Shown here in pieces: positions 7,401-13,137 of a DNA stretch of 18,035 nt; positions within the stretch are counted from its first letter, which is position 1, and every line of letters begins with the position of its first letter. The translations under genes and the position numbers were made by a program. The stretch comes from an uncultured euryarchaeote (GTDB lineage Archaea; Thermoplasmatota; Poseidoniia; Poseidoniales; Poseidoniaceae). The notes under the pieces are model-generated. The model had not been told where the DNA came from and did not search any database. It saw nothing but the letters and a program-made list of their open reading frames with translations. The stretch spans positions 1 to 18,035 of the forward strand of contig CALCOP010000173.1 of NCBI GenBank assembly GCA_937897365.1. The letters run 5' to 3'.

Positions 7401-8665
7401 AGACCCCACGGTACGACACTTCCGTCGTTTGGTAACATCACAAGTGCTGCAGCAAGCCCTATCGGCATCCAAGGGACCCGCCGTTGTTGTACAGCCGGGA
7501 AGTAGAATACCAAGACAGCAATCCATAATGCTGCACTCAATCCCAAGACACTTTCAAGTTCTAACTCTGTTGTTTTGATAGGTCCAAGATGTAAATTAAG
7601 GTCGCCAACTCGAGCCAGCCACATGGCGAGGACGATTTCGCCGACCAAGACAATCGATGCCTTTTGTATCAATTCTGAACGTAACTCTTGTCGGGCTGCA
7701 TAATATCCTTGGATAGCGACAATGAAGATGAGTAAGGACATTGCCCCTCCTTCTCCAGCTTCTGTAGCTCCCGTGTTAAAAATCTCTAACAAAATTGGAG
7801 TGAGTCCAGAAACAACCGCTACGACGACAAAGTTCAGGGCTTTGTTAGAGCGAAGTGCCATTTCCATTGAAGCAAAACAGAGTAGAATCACTGCGATTCC
7901 CAGTTCGTAGGAGACCTCATTTTCTGACCATGTCATCCAAGGCCCCATACCTGCTCCAACCAAGAACAATATCGGTGCATAAGCGGCGACGGCTCGGCCG
8001 AATCCAGTTGATCCTGTGTAACGTTTCAAGAGAGCAATTTGCCCGAATACTAAGGCCAAAATAGCGGCGGTTTGGACATAGATTGCGCTGGCGTGTGGAT
8101 ACCAATCAACGACTTCACCGTTGGCATTCGTCTTAAATCCAGAATTGAACGCATCAGCAGTTCCAAAAATTTCGGTCCAACCTTCTCCAGTGACTACACC
8201 GATGAACCATCGAGTGCCCCAAATCATTCCAATTGTGGCGAAAAAGAACCCCATTCCGAGCATGTAATCTTGGACTTCGTACAAGACATGACCATTCTTT
8301 TTACTCTGTACCTCAATCCAGCCGATACTTATCGCTGCAGAAGCAAGTCCTCCAACGAAAATGATGAAGAAATCATTAGTTGTCGCATCATCGGCTGTTG
8401 CGATTCCGAATAAGCCACCCCAAATTGCGGCTAAAGCGGTACACATGAGGATGAGTTGTGAAAATTTCAGAAGTGCACGCTCGGACTCATTCATCACCTT
8501 GCCAGGAATGTTCACGAACATGGGCTGTTCAACAGGGGCAGTATCTGTAAAGATAGAATCTGAAGATGCTGGGATATTTGCTTTTGCCAGCAATCCTTGG
8601 CTTGTTGGTTGTGATCTTCGAGGCGCAGAACGTCTTGGAGCGGACATAACAATCAAACTTTCCAT
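4433..8665 (-). CDS. Giant polytopic membrane protein (about 36-38 TM segments) with acidic repeat tail, function unknown
   Basis: A 1410-residue protein that I cannot place in a named family. Residues 1-60 are polar and Arg/Ser/Pro-rich (SAPRRSAPRRSQ). From about 65 to 1240 I count roughly 36-38 hydrophobic segments separated by short loops. Longer polar loops occur around residues 150-190 and 630-670 and before the last two segments. Residues about 1290-1350 are an imperfect Glu/Val/Ile-rich repeat, and the last 60 residues (PPLPETITTQHGFDIRLPDG... to IVIDWVSV) look like a small folded domain. No ATPase, transporter or channel signature is visible; the architecture recalls very large multi-TM proteins of the DUF2339 type only loosely. 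An ATG at 8645-8647 (MSAPRRS...) may be the true start, because a TATA-like element lies about 34 bases before it. It sits between two subtilase genes, convergent with one and divergent from the other. Confidence 0.85.
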   Translation of the reverse strand: MESLIVMSAPRRSAPRRSQPTSQGLLAKANIPASSDSIFTDTAPVEQPMFVNIPGKVMNESERALLKFSQLILMCTALAAIWGGLFGIATADDATTNDFFIIFVGGLASAAISIGWIEVQSKKNGHVLYEVQDYMLGMGFFFATIGMIWGTRWFIGVVTGEGWTEIFGTADAFNSGFKTNANGEVVDWYPHASAIYVQTAAILALVFGQIALLKRYTGSTGFGRAVAAYAPILFLVGAGMGPWMTWSENEVSYELGIAVILLCFASMEMALRSNKALNFVVVAVVSGLTPILLEIFNTGATEAGEGGAMSLLIFIVAIQGYYAARQELRSELIQKASIVLVGEIVLAMWLARVGDLNLHLGPIKTTELELESVLGLSAALWIAVLVFYFPAVQQRRVPWMPIGLAAALVMLPNDGSVVPWGLTLLMIPYMLFFAKATRRWVADYTFTALALAYFFTDNFARISDIPLSETFGMNYMHVLIPISLFVISELARQKDKISTWTHLTMLASIVLSRAILQAEDWFMPWIFIAYMLYLARSSFFNLQTDSPLEERKQATLVVLITSASMIVLSLLDRLDVPAFMEKVPLPEYFNYQIFILGAATYIVMYPVRNIELDIGLLFNWFKRATINNAPVYNPATNSWTNAVEETDMSNEEWFTQNTWSQLTRFSLLIPFFMMSFSIITMVNPWEQGFNEIGTQELVTGPWIMLLLVPIIGLVLEIKQMKVISSVVRSAGVWVLFTISLPICYSFNVVRDEMRTHQNYEDVNFLPMAFLLDAILLSAPLYVNSLISKRGIDVDALSPKADVWAMLGLIGLACLDTSGGLLLISMIALVTVRCVKHRHVFPLLLSPLAFFLANSHWLDTAGLGRVLIEKYNPNYEFAEWGFLTLSKLGGILITLQMTYVLFMDHMYVKESKNRREPLPWYGIWGWALIGILAATSSIGWIPAIMCVYLIFNSWNTGRLEAIVVLHVALMFSLMLGMVVEDIFVEEIIQQSFSWSSLITACSAMTLFVMNGRGLLFKEAAEGEELVVSIEKREEIVDTIYITAYIFFILSFEALFGIGTLTGAILLTRDFLFKGYHNALFFVPAIHAIALANLIIQMNIVIDIGIPIGIFLTIEGLAISWFALQNDRVFELEYFEWKSDDEFLDFLDRLGMTGILSALVGVFFMLGEVDQWSFAWLLTTVILIAVGIQGYAPEHEARWRRILGGYGSIVSFSIFSIQIESSDTLQALSFVGVGLIALGWGFLTMQKLDDDEGIYEVQQEQKLAPQLSQTVDTRKPAFNPKANTALEIPEPVTQESYEDELETTEEVEEEVELIEAIEDELEIVEEVEEEVEMVEDEPEIVEEVEDEIEIVQEAILPPLPETITTQHGFDIRLPDGKLEAIISSIENTPHEGYKPVVGLNQNGQIVIDWVSV
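4635..4785 (-). repeat. Imperfect 51-60 bp tandem repeats encoding an acidic Glu-rich tail
   Basis: Three related units begin near 4635, 4686 and 4746 on the plus strand, each opening with TCTTCAAC(C/T)TCTTCG and continuing with (A/T)TTCA(A/G)GTTCATC. They are in frame in the opposing gene and translate to runs like EEVEEEVEMVEDEPEIVEEVE. Unequal unit spacing (51 and 60 bases) indicates repeat growth by in-frame duplication and partial loss. These are coding repeats, not a CRISPR or regulatory array. Confidence 0.75.
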
Positions 8666-8675
8666 ATCCGTAGAG

Positions 8676-8686
8676 GATTTAAAAAT
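8676..8686 (-). promoter_or_regulatory. TATA-like element of the giant membrane protein gene
   Basis: On the minus strand this reads TTTTTAAATCC. Its centre lies about 16 bases from the ATG at 8665 but about 34 bases from the in-frame ATG at 8647. With the usual archaeal spacing the transcript would begin near 8655, which favours translation from 8647 with a leader of about 8 bases. Visual call. Confidence 0.4.
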
Positions 8687-8710
8687 TGACCCGTTCGTTT
8701 GATAAAATGG

Positions 8711-8719
8711 CTATAAAAA
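8711..8719 (+). promoter_or_regulatory. TATA-like element of the secreted subtilase gene
   Basis: CTATAAAAA in the 139-base divergent interval. Transcription would start near 8741, giving a leader of about 64 bases before the ATG at 8805. This leader contains a 17-codon open frame (8761-8814) that overlaps the protease start; there is no evidence it is translated. Confidence 0.4.
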
Positions 8720-8804
8720 TCAGGAGCATATTCTTCCGAATACCGCACTACTTTGCTTCAATGGGTTCAAAAGTCGATAGCGATTGGATAGGACAGGTGA
8801 TGAG

Positions 8805-10748
8805 ATGTTTGTGACTCGAAAAGCCATTACTTTGCTCTGTTTAGGAATCATGGTTCTTCCAACTTTGGCTATGGCAGCCCCCGTATCGATTTCCGATGAT
8901 TCTACTGAAGAAACTGGGTGGTGGGTTGATACAACCGTAGACCGTAACGGTAACGGAATTGGTGATATGATTGAAGTTCACAAAGACAGCCCTCTTTTCC
9001 TTGACGAAGACAACACACTCCCTCTTATCATTGACTTCGACCACACTCCGGGTGATGCTGAAGTCGCATTGCTTGAGCGAGAAATAGAGTTTCAACACCA
9101 GTGGACACTGGAAGGCATCGATGCTTTGGCAGGCCGTGTACCAGTCGACCGAATACTCGATGCTACAACCCTTCCAGGTGTCGTAATGCTCGAACTTGAT
9201 GGCCTCCTTACTATTGCAAACGGCGATGCAGCCGTACTTCATGGCGTTGATACAGTTTGGGCCGATACTGGATACGACGGTGCGGGTTCTGCTGTTGCAA
9301 TCATCGATACCGGTATCGATGGTGCTCACGCCAGCCTGGATGATCTTGATGATGATAATTCGACTGATGACCCCAAAGTCATCGCCTTTTATGACCCTGT
9401 TAACAACCCCTCTCTGACCAACGGAACAGAAGTATTCCCATACGATGATCAGGGTCACGGCTCCCACTGTGCCGGGACAACTGCTGGAACAGGTGCTCCA
9501 AACTACGAACACATTGGGATGGCCCCTCAAGCCTTCCTTGTAGGTGTCAAAGTACTCGATGCCGGTGGCTCAGGCTCCTTTGCAACAGTGATGGCGGGAA
9601 TGGAGTGGACGGTTGAAAACCGTTACAAATACAACATCCGTGGTGCTTCAATGAGTCTTGGTGGTCCCGGACTTGCTGAATGGGCTTCGTCAGATGATGA
9701 CAGCGTTAATCGATACGCAAATGAGATGATGTCCGCAGGTATTGCAATTTTCATTGCCGCTGGTAATAATGGTGTGTCAGCTCAAATTGGAACGCCGGGT
9801 TCGGCTGAAGATGCAATTACAGTAGGTGCGCTTGATAAGAACTCAGCAATTGCAATTTATTCAAGCCAAGGTCCTACAGAGGAAGGCCGTGTGAAGCCGA
9901 ATGTCGCATACGTCGGTAGTAACGTCATGTCGGTTGCATTCAATACCGGAGACCAATACACCGACATGTCCGGAACTTCCATGGCGACTCCAGGTGCTGC
10001 GGGAGTTGCTGCGCTTATGTATCAAGCGAATCCAGATTTATCACCTTTCGATGTGAAGAACATCATGCAAGAAACCGCAACGTATCGCCTGTGTGTTTAC
10101 ATGGCTGCCAATGAACCATGTCTTGAAGACGCCATTCCTAAAAACCGTCAAAACAATGTCTACGGCCATGGTGAAGTTCGTGCACTTGATGCAGTCTATG
10201 AGGCTGCAGAGCGCGATTATGAATTTGATACATCGTTGGATGTGACCCTTACGACTGAAGTCGGTAAAGATAGCCGCATTCACATGTTCCCTGAGGATTC
10301 AATTTCCTATTCAGCGCTTGGAAACATCGACACGGTTCAATGGCGAAGCAATCACTTGCGCGACGACTGGTCAAACATTCACAGTTTCAGTCCAGGTGAT
10401 ACAAGTGGAACCCTCATGGCGATTGATATTATTCATCAGCTCGAACACTTACCGGGAATAGATGTCGAGGGAAACCATACCATCTCTCTTCGCGGAATCA
10501 AAGCCAATGATACTGGAGGTCACACATCTTCACCATTGATTTCATCAAACATCATGCTGATGAATGTCGATTCAGCATTTGATACAGAGACCGAGGAAAC
10601 CACTGTGTCAAGCAGCACTCTGTTTATTGGATTCGGCGTATTCATCGTTTTGTTTGTCCTTGTTCTCTTTGCGGTCAACGTTATTTCGAATAAGGAAGAA
10701 GGGACGCTTGCTGGAATTGATTTTAACACACTCTCCGAGGAAAAATGA
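8805..10748 (+). CDS. Secreted subtilisin-like (S8) protease with C-terminal membrane anchor
   Basis: A 647-residue protein from the ATG at 8805, where a Sec signal peptide begins at once (MFVTRKAITLLCLGIMVLP, cleavage probably after AMA near residue 24). The frame is open back to a TTG at 8784, but those seven residues are polar and unneeded; GGTGAT at 8796-8801 precedes 8805. A DRNGNGIGD motif near residues 46-54 resembles the calcium-binding loops of thrombospondin type-3 repeats. Residues about 60-135 look like an I9-type propeptide. The S8 triad is complete: Asp168 (AIIDTGID), His218 (DDQGHGSHCAG), Ser392 (DMSGTSMATPG), with oxyanion Asn321 in AAGNNG. After the catalytic domain (to about 465) comes a roughly 140-residue beta-rich region, then a membrane helix near 606-628 and a short charged tail. 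It is thus a surface-tethered protease, probably acting on exported or dissolved protein. Confidence 0.95.
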   Translation: MFVTRKAITLLCLGIMVLPTLAMAAPVSISDDSTEETGWWVDTTVDRNGNGIGDMIEVHKDSPLFLDEDNTLPLIIDFDHTPGDAEVALLEREIEFQHQWTLEGIDALAGRVPVDRILDATTLPGVVMLELDGLLTIANGDAAVLHGVDTVWADTGYDGAGSAVAIIDTGIDGAHASLDDLDDDNSTDDPKVIAFYDPVNNPSLTNGTEVFPYDDQGHGSHCAGTTAGTGAPNYEHIGMAPQAFLVGVKVLDAGGSGSFATVMAGMEWTVENRYKYNIRGASMSLGGPGLAEWASSDDDSVNRYANEMMSAGIAIFIAAGNNGVSAQIGTPGSAEDAITVGALDKNSAIAIYSSQGPTEEGRVKPNVAYVGSNVMSVAFNTGDQYTDMSGTSMATPGAAGVAALMYQANPDLSPFDVKNIMQETATYRLCVYMAANEPCLEDAIPKNRQNNVYGHGEVRALDAVYEAAERDYEFDTSLDVTLTTEVGKDSRIHMFPEDSISYSALGNIDTVQWRSNHLRDDWSNIHSFSPGDTSGTLMAIDIIHQLEHLPGIDVEGNHTISLRGIKANDTGGHTSSPLISSNIMLMNVDSAFDTETEETTVSSSTLFIGFGVFIVLFVLVLFAVNVISNKEEGTLAGIDFNTLSEEK

Positions 10749-10842
10749 TCGGTTTCAGCATGAAATCTCTTCGCCATTCCGAACCATAAGTGGACCATTT
10801 TTCCGGAGATGAACTCAAAAGTCAGAACATACAGGTTGGTTC
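10749..10842. other. Intergenic region with short palindrome and T-run
   Basis: The 94 bases between the secreted protease and the acyltransferase contain a small palindrome TTTCA-GCA-TGAAA at 10753-10765, just after the protease stop, and a T5 run at 10798-10802. Together these could end the protease transcript. No convincing TATA box is seen upstream of 10843. A 20-codon frame from 10809 to 10871 overlaps the acyltransferase start and has no supporting features. Confidence 0.35.
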
Positions 10843-12444
10843 ATGCGCTGGCCAAAGGACCCGTCTGGTGATGGCCGCCCAAAAATCAATCGTATCTATC
10901 GAATAATGCGCCGTTTTTCACGATCAATTGTCAGTATTTGGTTTCGTGAAATCAATATCGTTGACGACGAAAACATACCTCCTGAAGGTGGCGTGATTTT
11001 CATCTCGTGGCATCCAAGTGGCTTAATCGACCCGATGCTAATGCACGCCTCACTCCCCGGTAAACTTTCCATGATTGCGAAGCATACGCTGTTTAAAGTC
11101 CCGATATTAGGTCGTTTCATTCGTGGAGCAGGTGCCGTACCGATTGAACGTTCTCAAGATTCGTCTGATCAAGAAGGCTCTCAACAAAGAAATCGGCAGC
11201 AACTCGACAGTGTGGCTACCGTGGTTGCTGATGGTGGAAGATTGATTATTTTCCCCGAGGGTACTACACATACGGATTCGACCGTCAAACGAGCTCGATC
11301 TGGCGCTGCTCGAATCTTGTTGGCAGCTCGTCGTAAGGCTGAACTCGAAGGAAAGCCAACCCCTCAATTGGTACCTGTTGGCCTCCACTACTCCGAATCC
11401 CAAACATTCCGAGAAAGAGCCGCAGTCATCGTTGAACGAGTCATGAATTTTAGTGAGATTCCCAAAAGGGTGAACGATGAAGAGGAACAAGACCGACTTG
11501 ACCGTGCGTGGGTCGGCGATGTAACTGAAGCAATTGGAACAGAACTTCGGCGTGCCAGTCTTTCGAAAACTACATGGCGGGAGCGAACCCTCATTTGGAA
11601 AAGTCGAAGCCTTGCTTATGCAGAAAAAATTCGTCAAACAGGTGGAAAGTTGGTCAAACCAACATATGCAGAATCCGTCATGGGAGCTCGCCGAGTACGA
11701 GCTGGATGGGAATACCTTGCATTGAACGACCCTTCAATGACCTCTCAGATGGTTAAGCAATGTGAACATCACTTTGATCAACTTGAGCAACGAAACCTCA
11801 CGCCTTTCGATGTTGATGCACGCCCAGACCGCCTAACGCGTATGGCTTCATTGAAACTGTTCATCTCTTGGGCCTGGTCTGCTGTTTGGATGTTTGGACT
11901 TATCTCATGGAGTGCTGTTTTTGGAAACCTCGTACCTTACAGAGCAAATGGAACAGCAATTAAGATCATGAAGAAGCGAGGTGCTGACAAATCCATTATC
12001 GGTACTCTCAAAGTTATTTCAGCAGTGGTGTTTTTCCCTCTTTGGTGGATAGTGGCTTCATCGGCCTTGACGTGGATGTTGTTGTCATCTGCAAGCCCCG
12101 TGAATGAATTTTTACAAATGCATTGGCTTTTGGCAGCACTAACTGAACTTCCTGTTGTGTTCGTATTTTTGATCTTATTTTTCTGGTGGCCTACATCAGC
12201 AAAACTCCATCTGCGCTTGTACGCACGTCTCGTCGTAAAATCTCGTCAGTTGCAGCGCTGGAAGGCTTGGAAAGATGAGGAAAATAATTGGGATGAGCTT
12301 GTCCAACGGCAACGTCTCCTCGCTGGCCGTCTTGTCGGACTTGGAGGAGATTTGATTTTACCGGGAGATCCGGATTGGGTGGACCCTCCTGCCGGAAAAG
12401 ATGATGTCGAATCAGTCAAAAAACGCCAAATACAAACTGTTTGA
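10843..12444 (+). CDS. PlsC-like (LPLAT superfamily) acyltransferase with C-terminal membrane domain
   Basis: A 533-residue protein. The N-terminal half is a glycerolipid acyltransferase domain with all four motifs: SWHPSGLIDP (His57 and Asp63, spaced HX5D rather than the common HX4D), GAVPIERS (97-104), IIFPEGTTH (135-143) and LVPVGLHYS (176-184). The HX5D form and the HP(N/S)xLIDP context match the branch that includes yeast Sct1/Gpt2 and a set of bacterial proteins. Residues about 338-362, 390-415 and 427-450 are hydrophobic, followed by a charged tail. Family members move an acyl group from acyl-CoA or acyl-ACP to glycerol-3-phosphate, dihydroxyacetone phosphate or a lysolipid at the membrane. 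An ester-forming acyltransferase is notable if the host is an archaeon with ether lipids. Acceptor and donor cannot be told from sequence. The hydroxylase operon begins 48 bases after its stop. Confidence 0.88.
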   Translation: MRWPKDPSGDGRPKINRIYRIMRRFSRSIVSIWFREINIVDDENIPPEGGVIFISWHPSGLIDPMLMHASLPGKLSMIAKHTLFKVPILGRFIRGAGAVPIERSQDSSDQEGSQQRNRQQLDSVATVVADGGRLIIFPEGTTHTDSTVKRARSGAARILLAARRKAELEGKPTPQLVPVGLHYSESQTFRERAAVIVERVMNFSEIPKRVNDEEEQDRLDRAWVGDVTEAIGTELRRASLSKTTWRERTLIWKSRSLAYAEKIRQTGGKLVKPTYAESVMGARRVRAGWEYLALNDPSMTSQMVKQCEHHFDQLEQRNLTPFDVDARPDRLTRMASLKLFISWAWSAVWMFGLISWSAVFGNLVPYRANGTAIKIMKKRGADKSIIGTLKVISAVVFFPLWWIVASSALTWMLLSSASPVNEFLQMHWLLAALTELPVVFVFLILFFWWPTSAKLHLRLYARLVVKSRQLQRWKAWKDEENNWDELVQRQRLLAGRLVGLGGDLILPGDPDWVDPPAGKDDVESVKKRQIQTV

Positions 12445-12492
12445 AATCTTTGGGCGTCTGTTGGTTACGACTTAGATACCCCCTATGTTGAT

Positions 12493-13131
12493 ATGCTGGA
12501 AACGACACGTCGCCTTCGGCGACTGGACATGGTAGGCACCGAACACATCGAAATGATACCTGCTCCAGACAATATTATCTGGTCAGCAGAGGTCAATGGC
12601 ACTCCTGTCGAAGTATTGGCACCTTCCAATGCCATCCTTCTCGATGTTCTTCGCGATAAAGTAGGCACATTGGGTGTAAAGCGAGGATGTGATCTTGGAA
12701 CATGTGGCTGCTGTACTGTGATGGTTGATGGTGAGCCCCGCCTCTCCTGCTTATGCCTTGCCGGACAGGTAGAAGGCAGGGATATTACGACTGTAGAAGG
12801 ATTGGCAAATGGCGCACATTTGGCGCCTATTCAGGCTTGTTTTGCAGAATTTGGTGGCTCACAATGCGGATTTTGCACACCGGGTTTCCTCATAAGTGCC
12901 CAGGCATTGTTGAATGAGAACGACTCTCCTACTGATCAAGAAATCGCTTGTGCAATTGATGGAAACCTTTGCCGCTGTACGGGCTACCAACAAATCATCG
13001 AATCGATACAGGGAGCTGCAGCTATTCACCGGGGTGAAGTCGAAGCTCCTTCTCCTGCAAGTGATCCACATCCAGATCCTCATCCAGAAGGTCCAGAAGA
13101 ACCCAACATGCCTCCAGGCCACGCACGGTGA
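12493..13131 (+). CDS. hcrC: Molybdenum hydroxylase [2Fe-2S] subunit (4-hydroxybenzoyl-CoA reductase gamma type)
   Basis: A 212-residue protein carrying both iron-sulfur sets of the xanthine-dehydrogenase-family small subunit. The plant-type cluster uses Cys66, Cys71, Cys74 and Cys86 (GCDLGTCGCC...SC). The second, near the cofactor, uses Cys125 and Cys128 (QCGFCTPG) and Cys160 and Cys162 (NLCRCTGY). It passes electrons between the molybdenum site and FAD. Typical length is about 155-165 residues; the surplus is an N-terminal stretch (about 30 residues) and a Pro/His/Glu-rich tail after residue 183 (SDPHPDPHPEGPEEP). The ATG at 12529 is an alternative start that would place the hairpin at 12509-12523 in the leader. 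The large subunit starts 6 bases after its stop. Cofactor role is certain; the hcr symbol is given at family level because of the FAD subunit downstream. Confidence 0.9.
   Translation: MLETTRRLRRLDMVGTEHIEMIPAPDNIIWSAEVNGTPVEVLAPSNAILLDVLRDKVGTLGVKRGCDLGTCGCCTVMVDGEPRLSCLCLAGQVEGRDITTVEGLANGAHLAPIQACFAEFGGSQCGFCTPGFLISAQALLNENDSPTDQEIACAIDGNLCRCTGYQQIIESIQGAAAIHRGEVEAPSPASDPHPDPHPEGPEEPNMPPGHAR
12509..12523 (+). promoter_or_regulatory. GC-rich hairpin near the alternative start of the [2Fe-2S] subunit
   Basis: GTCGCC-TTC-GGCGAC is a perfect 6-bp stem with a 3-base loop. It ends 5 bases before the in-frame ATG at 12529. If translation starts at 12529 it is a leader hairpin; if it starts at 12493 it encodes part of RRLRRLD. 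Its role is unknown and it may be coincidental. Confidence 0.3.
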
Positions 13132-13137
13132 ACTACG

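Noticed and set aside
8761..8814. 17-codon upstream open frame overlapping the secreted protease start
   Set aside because: No Shine-Dalgarno, no amino-acid pattern of a leader peptide, and one such short frame is expected by chance.
8841..9530. 229-codon minus-strand open frame inside the secreted protease gene
   Set aside because: The plus-strand frame has a signal peptide and catalytic motifs of a subtilase over the same bases; the minus frame shows no domain, start signal or plausible protein composition.
10809..10871. 20-codon open frame before and across the acyltransferase start, preceded by GGAG-like bases
   Set aside because: The peptide has no features and the overlap with the real start is best explained by chance.
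11107..11637. 176-codon minus-strand open frame inside the acyltransferase gene
   Set aside because: It lies opposite the conserved FPEGTTH and VPVG motifs and shows no recognisable protein features.
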